Assembly: GCF_024763615.1 (NCBI RefSeq)
Contig: NC_077223.1
Location: 41,354,627 to 41,418,626 of the forward strand
Origin: Phlebotomus papatasi
Lineage: Eukaryota; Arthropoda; Insecta; Diptera; Psychodidae
DNA length: 64,000 bases
Reading direction: 5' to 3'
The notes below the pieces were generated by a model that saw only the letters and a list, made by a program, of their open reading frames with translations, made no database searches and was not told the DNA's origin. Shown piece by piece: positions 1 to 10,267 of the stretch. A program made the translations under genes and the position numbers. Positions within the stretch are counted from its first letter, which is position 1. Each line of letters begins with the position of its first letter.

Positions 1-907
1 CGACGCAATTGATCAAATGACGTTTGGTTAGATCTTCTTGATCCTCAATCAAGGACGTCCCATCATCATCTTGGGAAACAAGGTCATCAGTTTCTGCAAT
101 CATCTCTCGCAGATCCTGGAAACACGCTGAAATATGAAGAATAACTCCGAAGAAGAAAGTATCGAGACTAACAACGTAAAGCAAAGTAGCTACAATGTTT
201 GTCAAAATTGCTGTGTAGGTTATCTCGTAAGCAGGTGTCACACTGACGTCCCAAGCGAAGCTACAAAGAAAAGTGAGGTTATAAGAGTGATGATTTAAGG
301 TTGTAAACTTACTCAACAGCAATCGGTAGTCGCCATGTAATCTCTTCCTCTTGCTTAAACATTTGATAAAGAACCAATTGCAGTGGATATACAAGATATA
401 CACAGGTAAGAATTCCCATAAATCGACTGTAGAACTTCGTGAGGTTATTCGACAGACGATCTGCACGTTCATAGCACTTTCCCCTTCCAACTCTGATTCC
501 TTGTGGAGCAGCAATAGAAGGAAAGAGAGAAAATGGTGAAGAGAAAATTACTTTACTGCAAGAAATGTTGTAATTATCGGCACACAACTCTCATTAACAT
601 TCGCCTCGATGTTTAGGAGGAACCTCTTGATTTTGGCGTTATGATACAAGAAGAGGAGGCACCGAAGGAACATCATCACGTATTCACAGAACAAACTCAG
701 CACATCGGAAAATTCAGCCATGTCTTTCGGTTGGAGGAAATACGGCACTTGAAAAAAACTGATCCACACAAAATTGCCCAGGCTCACGATGGTGAATAAT
801 TTGTACGCCATCGAGGGATGAAAACCAGGCATCAAGCCGCCCATAGCCAGCAAACACCGTGTCATTTTCAGAACCTTCATTGCAAACTGTTTACCAATTA
901 ACTCCAA
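1..907 (-). CDS. Odorant receptor (7tm_6 family), C-terminal part beyond window edge
   Basis: Insect odorant receptor: a membrane subunit that forms ligand-gated cation channels with Orco in olfactory neurons. Exons on the minus strand are 907-552, 492-313 and 260-1 (open at the edge). Introns are 59 and 52 bp with donors GTAATT and GTAAGT and acceptors AATCAG and TTTGTAG; phases 2 and 2 keep one open frame of about 265 aa. The protein starts MELIGKQFAMKVLKMTRCLL, has hydrophobic spans near residues 35-55, 70-95, 140-160 and 190-220, and reads Phe-Ala-Trp-Asp-Val then a Tyr-rich helix in exon 3, followed by a charged loop ending near Arg-His-Leu-Ile, as in 7tm_6 proteins. About 110-140 C-terminal residues should lie left of the window. 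I see no frameshift. The family call is confident; orthology is not attempted. Confidence 0.8.
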
Positions 908-924
908 AAAGCATCCCTGTGACT

Positions 925-945
925 AAACCTTTATATATATGTCAC
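925..945 (-). promoter_or_regulatory. Possible TATA-like element upstream of the first odorant receptor
   Basis: On the minus strand TATATATAAAGG lies 20-30 bases upstream of the predicted ATG at 907. This spacing would leave almost no 5' leader, so either transcription starts very close to the ATG or this is chance AT-rich sequence. From 946 to 1372 I see no gene or recognisable element. Confidence 0.2.
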
Positions 946-1372
946 AAAGTTTGAGAACTAATGTACCTCTTGAATATTTCACACAGATATCAAAGAAAGG
1001 ATCAAACTGAATACATTAAGAAAATTTAACGTGTCCAATGGTGTTCTTTGGACGAATCCTTTAATTGAGTTTGCAGCACGAGGCTTTGAGTTATTCAGTC
1101 CTCTTGAATATATCATCAAATGAGAAGTGAACTATGGAGCCAAATCTTTCTTAATGAGTTAATCAAAGGTCCGCATCAATCAAAAGTTTTCGCATCAAAA
1201 TAAACTTATGATTTATGTATGCCTCAAAAAACGTGCCTTCTATTTATGTAGTTGCTTAAGAAAAACCTAATAAATTAACTTATCGAAAAACGGTAGAGTC
1301 ACCGTCAGATTTCGTGAAAGATATCATAAAAGAATCGCATTTAGTGATGTTAAAAGCAGCCGTTTACTTCTA

Positions 1373-2266
1373 CACTGAGAAAAAAAGAGGGTGCGATTAA
1401 CATTTTTTCCTCAGAACTTTAACACTTTTTAGGTGTAAAAATATACCAACATTTTTTAATGTTAATTTTACACATTATTAAGGGTAAAATTAACATGAAA
1501 AGGGTACCTTTAACCCCTAATACACCTAAAAAGGGTAACATTTATGTGGAGAATTACCTATAAATATATTGTGGTGTTATAAATCTGTCAGGGACTGTGT
1601 GTTTCTTGGGCTTCCTTCTACCGTTTGTAATATTCACGTACCTGTGGTAAACAATAATTTCTCTGTGATAGGATTCTGTGATATCTAATACCCTCTTCTT
1701 CCTGCCCAGTTTACCTGGAAATATATATTCCTTTAGTAAATGTCTTCAACAGTGATCCGGAACGTAGGCGGCTGGCTTTTCCAGAAGACGTTTCCTCGAT
1801 GACCGCCAAATGCCCTTCACCAAATCCACTGAGGCAGTGAAACACAATTTTCACCTTCACCAATTATTTATTTCCACCAATTTCTCCACTACTAGACTGA
1901 ACACAGTTTAACTCTACGTCACTGTCGTTTTTCTGTATTTTAAAGTTAATATTTTTATAATAATTTCACAAATAAATCTAATACACTTCTCCTCACGTCT
2001 CTTTTTCATCAAGTCTCTTACGTAATGCCCATACTCGTTCCCGCTCATTCCCCTACTTTCTTTCCAGCTGATCTTATTCACCACTTTTTCCTCCTTCTCT
2101 CTCCCTCCATGCATATTCAAAATCCAACCGTCTTTTGTCTCTTATTTTTAAGAGATCTCCAATCAATGGAAATTCTATACAATTTACACCGATTTCGGAT
2201 CAATACTGCAGGGTAAAATTAACATTTCCGGAATGTTATTTTAACTTTTTCGGATTTCTCTCAGTG
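1373..2266. mobile_element. TIR element, family CACTGAGAAAA (copy 1, 894 bp)
   Basis: Ends are CACTGAGAAAAAAAGAGGGT and, inverted, CTCTCAGTG, with TA immediately outside both ends (1371-1372, 2267-2268). A second copy at 9995-10267 shares the first ~170 and the last ~80 bp but lacks the middle ~630 bp (about 1550-2180), so this copy carries an extra central segment or the other is deleted. No transposase frame is visible, so it is non-autonomous; the TA duplication hints at Tc1/mariner. Confidence 0.6.
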
Positions 2267-2620
2267 TAGTTACGTGAATCTCTCACCATACAATGAAGAA
2301 AAACGATAGATGTAAATATTTACAGATATTAAGAAAACAGAAAGGTTTAATAGAAACCACAGAGATTCTAGTAATAATCATAAATCAGAAACTAACAATT
2401 AAATTCTTCTATTATCTTGCAATTTGTGAATTATTTTCTCATAATTACAAAATTCCATGAATTATATCACAATTTTTAAAAACTATAATAATTCCAAAAC
2501 CCTAAAGATTACAGTTTATGATTTTGACAATTAAACGAAAGATTTCTATTATTCCATTAAGCAAATTTCAGTTATTCTGGCAAATTTGAGATATTTTAAT
2601 AATCTAAAAAGATCACTATA
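2267..2620. other. AT-rich spacer, nothing recognised
   Basis: Very AT-rich sequence without a credible reading frame, splice pair or inverted repeat. Confidence 0.6.
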
Positions 2621-2831
2621 GGGGAAACTGGGGTATCACCAAACACGGCGTAGCACCAAACACTAACTTTTATTGCTTAACTATTTGGACTATCTCAATA
2701 ATTTCTTCAGTAGACAAGCATCCCTACAGTGCCTACAAATTCTCATAGGTCTTGTCCTTAGAAGTCGAATATCTGATTAAAAATCCCAGTGTTTGGTGCT
2801 ACCCCGTATTTGGTGGCGCCCCAGTTTCTCC
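2621..2831. mobile_element. MITE, GGGGAAACTGGGG family (211 bp)
   Basis: Terminal inverted repeats begin GGGGAAACTGGGGTA and end with the inverse of GGAGAAACTGGGGCG; subterminal CACCAAACAC and GTGTTTGGTG are also inverted. Flanked by TATA at 2617-2620 and 2832-2835. Relatives are at 30654-31608, 42027-42246 and 57793-59443. Confidence 0.7.
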
Positions 2832-2835
2832 TATA

Positions 2836-3800
2836 TAAAGCACTCGATTTTCTTACCCCCGCAAAATACACTCTTCACCCCGGATACCACTTTACTCAAC
2901 TCATCTTCGCATTTCAGACAATTTATGAGAAATGACGTCACGTCGTTTGTTCGTCTGTCCGTCCGTCCGGCCGTTACGACGCCTAGATCCCATACGGTTA
3001 GAGATAGAGAGAGACTTAGAACACTTGGAACTTTCAGGCAACCCTCTCATAAGTCGACCCAAAACCAGTTTTTTGGGATTACTCGAAAATGAGTCGGTCA
3101 TGCGATTTTTTCCGTTTTTGGATATGTTTAGAGCGGTGGCAGCCAAAATCCCGAACGCCAAAATCTCGAAAAGGTCAAATCCCGAAAGCCAAAATTCCGA
3201 ATGTTTAAAATCGTGAAAGGGATAAAATTATATGAAGGAAAATGTTCAGAATAATTTCCCAAGACACAGAAGATTTCTCTTTGCCTACAGCAAACGCGGG
3301 TGCAATCGTGGGACTAGCTATGACACTTTTAAGAATTCGAGATTTTGGCTTTCGGGATTTTGGCTTTCGGGATTTTGACCGGGACCCGTTTTAGAGGTTT
3401 TAGAGATTACCTAGGCAGACATTCGTCCATCTACGAAAATCCTATTGAATCATTCTTAATAACGGTTTTTCAAGGTTACGAGTTGAAAACGCTAAAGAAG
3501 CGTAATTCTTAGGCGAATGTTATCATGTTTGGGCTCGTTGGAACGGTCTTGGAATTCTTGTCAAGCCTGAACCGATATCAATAGGTTTTGAAACTTTAAT
3601 GCAGCGGTTCATAACAGATAACTAATTTTCTTTTGAAATTCAATTATATTACTCCTAAGGCAATTTGGGCAATATTTTGAATGATTTATGAATCGGTTCA
3701 AATAGGTTGATAACCGGTTGGGACACGTTGCTATCCCTTTTAACTGCTCGAACTCCAAGAGAGAGCAGTTTTCACAATTTTAGTAAACAAATTCTATTTG
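2836..3800. repeat. Interspersed repeat family R, copy 1, interrupted by a foldback
   Basis: This unclassified family recurs through the window, especially in introns. Signature pieces, in order: a pyrimidine block with repeated GTCCGTCCG, a gene-like line AGGCCAAACGGTTAGAGATA, TCGGTCATGCGATTTTTT, GAAAGGTCTTGGAATTC, repeated AAACCGATTATGAACCG, GATCTTTTGAGTGATTTATA and a closing GAGCATTTCGCGAAGC. Here the left part runs to about 3130 and resumes near 3396. No open frame survives. Confidence 0.5.
3131..3388. repeat. Foldback with CCCGAAAGCCAAAAT arms
   Basis: The left arm repeats AAAATCCCGAACGCCAAAAT-type units; the right arm carries the inverse, GATTTTGGCTTTCGGGATTT, twice. About 130 bp of unrelated sequence separates them. 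It sits inside a copy of repeat family R, so it inserted later or arose by local inversion. Confidence 0.5.
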
Positions 3801-5300
3801 TTTAGTATAAAACATTTCTGCCAATTCTGCTGAAACCATCACAAAATTGTTAAAAATTAAAAAAGTAACAATAATTAATAAAAAAAACTTTTCCACTTTT
3901 GAGTGAGCTCAATGTTTCCCGAAGGCTCTATAATATTTTCCTAGCAAAGTATAATTTACCGGACTGGTATAATATTTTACCGCAACCAGCAAGAAAAATC
4001 CTTATTGGTGTAAATTGTGGCAAAACTTGGTTCAAAATTGCACATTTGCATCTACTGAGCCCAACCAGTAAATTAGAATAAAACAAATTAGGTGATCCCC
4101 TCTCCATATAACCCTGCCGAGAGTTTCTTACAGTTGTTTGCCATAGTGTTCAGTGAAATTTATTGAAGACACCAACTTTGGAGATTGCAAGGACCCTTCT
4201 CCCCAAGCTTGCAAGACACAAATGAGAATAAACACCTTTTTCAGAGTTTTTAGTATTCCTCTGACGATGTTCCCAATGACTTTAGCCGCACCAAGAAGTT
4301 CAAACTATCTTCTATGTGGATTTTCTAAATGGCCAAAGTTTATGTTAATTTTTCCCTACAATGTTAACCATCCGCAATAGCAGTGTGAAAATTCTTGCAA
4401 GAAAACTCCATGGAGTCATTACTAATAAATTTCAATGATCATAAATAGATTTTATTGTGTTTAAAGGGTTAAAATTGTGCAAGAAACTTCTTGTTTCTCG
4501 CGCTCGCTACTAAATGGGGTTCTACTAACTCAAATTTTATGATTCTTGGTGAAATATTTTATTTGCAAATTTCCCGCCATTTTCCCCGTGGAAGTACATT
4601 TTAGGGTTAAAAAATTGAATTATGTGCATTTAAATGAGAGTCTGCGGAGTGCGTGGATAAGGAAACGACTTTTTATTGCCCAATATTATGACCAATAAAA
4701 ATTATTTTCTTCCTTCCCATGGAGGCCGCTTTCATGGCCAAATAGGAAAAAAAACAATGTAATATCCATGAACCTGAACTTCGTAGGAAATATTGTTCAG
4801 TGAAATGGAAAAAGCTCTAGGACTTGTTGGGTACTAAACACATAATTAATTTTATAACATTTCGTTCCCCCCATGCGCTCCTTTTTTCCGCTCTATAAAC
4901 TCCAAGTGCTTCTTTTTCGATTTTTTCAATAATCCAAAAGCTTCCATTACCTCAAGCTACACAGCATATAATTTGATGAAAGAACAACATCTCTAGGATA
5001 CACATTTACAGTGTTACATGCAAAATATTGTACGAAAATCACAAGGAATAAGAACATCAGGAAATATGTTATTCGTAAGATTATATTGTTTACTAAAATG
5101 TAAATTAAATATTTAAGATTTAAAAAAAAACACGAAGACAAACATTTTAAAAAAAATATAGGGATTGGGTGAAAAACAAAACAATGTTGATCTGAAGCAA
5201 AACACACCGGATCGATATCTTAAATCGTTTGGGGTTAATACCGATAGCATTCTCACAGTCATAAACACCGAGACAAACAGAATGGGGTAAAATATTTGTT
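3801..5300. other. Intergenic, no gene recognised
   Basis: AT-rich. Short open frames here, including a Phe/Leu-rich one on the minus strand at 4947-5207, have no splice support, family motif or codon bias, so I do not call them. Confidence 0.5.
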
Positions 5301-5332
5301 AGATGTATTTTTAATTTAATTCATGTAGTATT

Positions 5333-5627
5333 TCTAAGGTGACACCCTGAAAGAGTAAGTAAAAATACGTAAATATTTTAAAAATTTCCCACTTATATGG
5401 TGATACTTTGTAGTTCAAGTAAAAAATAGACTCTTATGTCCCAATTATATACCTGTGAATCTCTGCAATATGTGCTCGGTAATCCGAATCGACTTTGAAA
5501 TACTTGATGTAAAAGTGATGTAGGTTTCCATCTTTCTGAACACCCCAACCACCCAGCGAAAAACGCTTTAGCAAGAACAGCGCAGCAATAAAATAGATTG
5601 TGGGAAACGTTACATATGGCCGATCCC
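5333..5627 (-). CDS. Possible exon pair of an unidentified small membrane protein
   Basis: A 58-residue frame at 5627-5453 on the minus strand is bounded by a credible acceptor (CCAAGTTCAG) and donor (CACAG/GTATAT). It contains a hydrophobic helix, TIYFIAALFLL, then a basic/polar tail with GGWGVQKDG, HHFYIKYF and YRAHIAEIH. In the next stretch an acceptor, CTCTTTCAG, is followed by GGTGTCACCTTAG, which in the matching phase adds Val-Ser-Pro and a stop. This would be a C-terminal exon with one membrane helix, as in small mitochondrial proteins, but I do not recognise the family and cannot find the first exon. It may be a pseudo-exon. Confidence 0.3.
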
Positions 5628-5699
5628 CTGAACTTGGACACAATGCATCAAGTGTTAAATGTGTGAAAGGGGATTTATTTAGTGCTGTACTTTCCCTGA

Positions 5700-6530
5700 G
5701 ATTTCAAGACTACACGAAGCGTCTAATCACTTCCAATATAATAATTGAGTAATTAAAAGTCAAGTACCACCAATTGCTTTAACTTGAGAATTATAGTTTA
5801 AGTCTATAAATTTCAAATAGTTGAATTTCAAAAGGAGCAAGATTTACGTTTTGAAGCATCACATTTTGCAATACTTCTATAAAATTAACACCATGTTGAT
5901 CAGACTTTAAACTTTAAGAAATAAGGGGTTGCTTTACATTATATGGGTGTACATAAACATAATAGCAGACTGAATAAATACATCACAAACTTAAGAAACT
6001 TTGAAGGCAAACGCACTTACTGTTCGTATATTTACTAATTTTCCAAAAGGATAATTATATTTGTTTTCCGGTGTTTCTCTCGAACCCCTAATCAGTTATG
6101 AGACATTCTTCCCTTGAATAATATGCATACATAAGACTAAGATAAGAGGACAACGAGTAAAAGCACCGCATTTTCTCAAATCACGGAAGTGTTTATAATT
6201 AAAATTCAATATTGTTTGCTGTTAACACTTTAACGTTTATTAGGCCTGTATGACTTATAATATGAAAGTTAATTTCATTTAAGAGCTCTGTGGCAATAAA
6301 AAATAGTATTCCTTAAAATAAAGCTATGCTAAAATTAACTAAACACTGTAAGTAATGGAGCTGTTTTTATCATTTTATTGGGTGTTTATGATTTGGAGTA
6401 TCGTAGATACGGGTCTGACGAGCATCGTTATGTGCGAGAATTAAAGCAAAGCTTACGAAAAGTCACCCCGGGAGTGCGAAGTAACCTACACCTACAATAC
6501 AGTAAAGAGAGTTGAAAATCAATAATTCAG
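5700..6530. other. Intergenic, no feature recognised
   Basis: AT-rich sequence; no coherent frame, tRNA-like box pair or long inverted repeat seen. Confidence 0.5.
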
Positions 6531-6714
6531 TTCTCAACACAGAGAAAAAAAATACCCTAGAATCAATACTTTTTTGGGATACTTTTGGTATTAAAAGGGC
6601 TCCAATACCTCGTGGTATTAAATTCTAGGGTATTTTGGGATTAAATTCAAGAAAATCTCTGTCATTGATTTAATACCATAAAATCATTAAATTTCAATCG
6701 CAATGAGTATTGAT

Positions 6715-8505
6715 TCTATCCCATTTTGGTATTGATTCTATCCCACTCTGGGATTGATTCTATCCCATTTTGGGATTGATTCTATCCCATTCTGGTATTG
6801 ATTTTAATCCCATTTTGGTATCGATTCTATCCCATTCTGGGATTGATTCTATCCCACTCTGGGATTGATTCTATCCCATTTTGGGATTGATTGTATCCCA
6901 TTTTGGGATTGATTCTATCCCACTCTGGGATTGATTCTATCCCATTTTGGGATTGATTCTATCCCATTATGGGATTGATTTTAGGGTATTTAGGTATTGA
7001 TTAAAAAAATATTCCTTGGAATCAATACCTCGTTAGTATTGATTTTGAGGTATTGTGGTATTAATTTTATCCCATCTTGGTATTGATTTTAGGGTGTTTT
7101 TATCCCATTTTCCGTATTGATTTCAGGATATTTTTATCCCAATTTTCGTATTGATTTTAGGGTATTTTCATCCTATTTCTTGTATTGATTTTCATCCCCC
7201 TTTGGTATTGATTTTGGAGTACTCCAAGTATTGATTTTTTTATCCCATTTTGGTATTAATTTCATTCCAATGTAGTATTGATTTTCGCAAAGTCCAACCA
7301 AGAATCCATTTTTTTGCATCGGCCGAGATTCGATCTCACAACTTTTCAGCAAATCTTCACTTGAGAGTCGACGCCTTAGCCAGTTGCGCCACGGGACTGC
7401 TTGAATTTCCTTTATTACAGCACAATGAGTTTCTAATTTCATCCCATTATGGGATTAATTTCATATAATTTCAGTATTGACTTTAGGGTACTCCAGTATT
7501 GATTCTATCCCACTCTGGGATTGATTCTATCCCATTTTGGGATTGATTCTATCCCACTCTGGGATTGATTTTATCCCACTCTGGGATTGATTCTATCCCA
7601 TTTTGGGATTGATTCTATCCCACTCTGGGATTAATTCTATCCCACTCTGGGATTGATTCTATCCCACTTTGGGATTGATTCTATCCCATTTTGGTATTGA
7701 TTCTATCCCACTCTGGGATTGATTCTATCCTACTCTGGGATTGTTTCTATCCCACTCTGGGATTGATTCTATCCCACTCTGGGATTGATTCTATCCCACT
7801 CCGGGATTGATTCTATCCCACTCTGGGATTAATTCTATCCCACTTTGGGATTGATTCTATCCCACTCTGGGATTGATTTTATCCCACTCTGGGATCAATT
7901 CTATCCCACTCTGGGATTGATTCTATCCCACTTTGGGATTGTTTCTATCCCACTCTGGGATTGATTCTATCCCACTCTGGGATTGATTCTATCCCACTCC
8001 GGGATTGATTCTATCCCACTCTGGGATTAATTCTATCCCACTTTGGGATTGATTCTATCCCACTCTGGGATTGATTTTATCCCACTCTGGGATCAATTCT
8101 ATCCCACTCTGGGATTGATTCTATCCCACTTTGGGATTGATTCTATCCCACTCTGGGATTGATTCTATCCCACTCTGGGATTAATTCTATTCCACTCTGG
8201 GATTGATTCTATCCCACTCTGGGATTAATTCTATCCCACTTTGGGATTGATTCTATCCCACTCTGGGATTAATTTTATCCCACTCTGGGATCAATTCTAT
8301 CCCACTCTGGGATTGATTCTATCCCACTTTGGGATTGATTCTATCCCATTTTGGTATTGATTCTATCCCACTCTGGGATTGATTCTATCCTACTCTGGGA
8401 TTGATTCTATCCCACTCTGGGATTGATTCTATCCCACTCTGGGATTGATTCTATCCCACTCTGGCATTGATTCTATCCCACTCTGGGATTGATTCTATCC
8501 CATCG
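6715..8505 (+). repeat. 22-bp satellite array, left arm
   Basis: The unit is GGGATTGATTCTATCCCACTCT, tens of copies head to tail, interrupted by diverged units at about 6990-7490 that include a tRNA-like segment. Each unit contains a perfect dyad, ATCCCA-CTC-TGGGAT. The main variant changes only the loop (CTC, TTT, TTC). Confidence 0.9.
7314..7397 (-). tRNA. tRNA-like segment (class II shape), probably SINE-derived
   Basis: On the minus strand GTGGCGCAACTGGCTAAGGC matches the A box and GTGAGATCGAATCTC the B box, with a T stem of four pairs. Their spacing includes an extra arm as in Leu/Ser tRNAs. The acceptor stem does not close well, so this is a tRNA pseudogene or the head of a SINE captured in the satellite arm rather than a working tRNA. 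Confidence 0.45.
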
Positions 8506-8745
8506 GGAATGAGAATGATACCTTAATAATATAAAACTTATACCATAGTATCGTAGAATATATACCTCAGTGGGATAAAATCAATACCCTATAGTCCTTT
8601 TGGAATCGGTTTGGGAAGGAAGATGGTAATGACGTGTCTTGTGCGAGTGTTCTGTATTTAAAGGGAAATCTGAGTGTATGCTGTCTTTTGCCTGGTTGTT
8701 AGTGCAAAAGGGCTGCAGTGGATACAGTGTACACACCAAAATACC

Positions 8746-9600
8746 AAAATGGGGTAGTCAATACCAAAATGGGATAGAATCAATCCCAGAGTGGGATAGA
8801 ATCAATCCCAAAATGGGATAGAATCAATCCCAGAATGGGATAGAATCAATCCCAAAATGGGATAGAATCAATCCCAGAATGGAATAGAATTAATCCCAGA
8901 ATGGGATAGAATCAATCCCAGAATGGGATAGAATCAATCCCAGAGTGGGATAGAATCAATCCCAAAATGAGATAGAATCAATCCCAGAATGGGATAGAAT
9001 CAATCCCAGAGTGGGATAGAATCAATCCCAGAGTGGGATAGAATCAATCCCAGAGTGGGATAGAAACAATCCCAGAGTGGGATAGAATCAATCCCAAAAT
9101 GGGATAGAATCAATCCCAGAGTGGGATAGAATCAATCCCAGAGTGGGATAGAATCAATCCCAAAATGGGATAGAATCAATCCCAGAGTGGGATAGAATCA
9201 ATCCCAGAGTGGGATAGAATCAATCCCAGAATGGGATAGAATTAATCCCAGAATGGGGTAGAATCAATCCCAGAATGGGATAGAATCAATCCCCAGAGTG
9301 GGATAGAATCAATCCCAAAATGGGATAGAATCAATCCCAGAATGGGATAGAATCAATCCCAGAGTGGGATAGAATCAATCCCAGAGTGGGATAGAATCAA
9401 TCCCAAAATGGGATAGAATTAATCCCAGAATGGGATAGAATCAATCCCAAAATGGGATAGAATCAATCCCAGAGTGGGATAGAATCAATCCCAAAATGGG
9501 ATAGAATCAATCCCAGAGTGGGATAGAATCAATCCCAAAATGGGATAGAATCAATACCAAAATAGTATAGAATCAATACCAGAATGGGATAGAATTAATA
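8746..9600 (-). repeat. 22-bp satellite array, right arm (inverted)
   Basis: Same unit as the left arm in reverse complement (GGGATAGAATCAATCCCAGAGT), roughly 38 copies. Units with AATACC in place of AATCCC appear at both edges of the array, as they do in the outer part of the left arm. Confidence 0.9.
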
Positions 9601-9994
9601 CTGTTTCCTAATAAATAATGACTTTCAAAAATCAATGCTGCAATGGGATTAAATTAATCCCACGATTTCTAAAATTCAATCTCAAATTGAGATAGAAACA
9701 ATACCATTTCCTCCTCAAAAAATTAATTTCATAAATTTAATACCAATATGTCCTAAAAGTAATCCCAATATTTCTTAACTTTGTTCTAGAAATTAAAATC
9801 AATCCCAATATGCACCTATTTTCAAGAAAATTTGGGATAATTTTGGTATTGAAATGGTGGGATTAAAATCAATACCATGGGTATTGAATCTGGATACTTG
9901 AAAAATTTTCTCTGTGAACAATTGAGTCACAAAATTAAAACAATAAAATCGATATAATTCGTTGACATAGCAAAATCGTATTCAATTTTTTATA

Positions 9995-10267
9995 CACTGA
10001 GAAAAAACGGGGCTGCGATTAACTTCTTTTTGTTCATAACTTTAACACTTTTTAGGTGTAATAATATATCAACATTTTTTAATGTTAATTTAAAGGTTTA
10101 AAGTTATTTTAATTTAATGTTAATTTAAGGGCAAAATTAACATGAAAAGTGGAACTTTAACCCCTAATACACATAAAAAACATAATATTTACATCAATTT
10201 CGGATCAATACTGCACGGTAAAATAGACATTTCCGGAATGTTATTTAACTTTTTCGGATTTCTCTCA
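9995..10267. mobile_element. TIR element, family CACTGAGAAAA (copy 2, short)
   Basis: Begins CACTGAGAAAAAACGGGG after TATA, ends TTTCTCTCA without the final GTG. It is a shortened relative of 1373-2266 and lies 75 bp from the satellite element. A third, 60-bp terminal fragment in inverse orientation ends at 10828. Confidence 0.6.

Larger units (their letters stand above)
6538..9919. mobile_element. 3.4-kb palindromic foldback element with 22-bp satellite arms
   Basis: Ends are inverted: CACAGAGAAAA at the left and TTTTCTCTGTG at the right, each followed inward by AGATTCAATAC-like or AGAATCAATAC sequence. The arms are long tandem arrays of one 22-bp unit in opposite orientation, separated by about 240 bp of unrelated sequence (8506-8745). 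This architecture, long inverted repeats built of short tandem repeats, is that of Drosophila Foldback (FB) and Galileo-type elements. I found no convincing target duplication and no transposase frame. Edge units are more diverged than central ones, as expected for an array homogenised from the middle. Confidence 0.65.

Noticed and set aside
4947..5207. Phe/Leu-rich frame suggesting a membrane protein
   Set aside because: Composition follows from T-rich DNA; no splice sites in phase and no receptor motif.
6538..9600. CRISPR-like regular repeats
   Set aside because: Repeats are contiguous 22-bp units without unique spacers, in a eukaryotic genome; this is a satellite.
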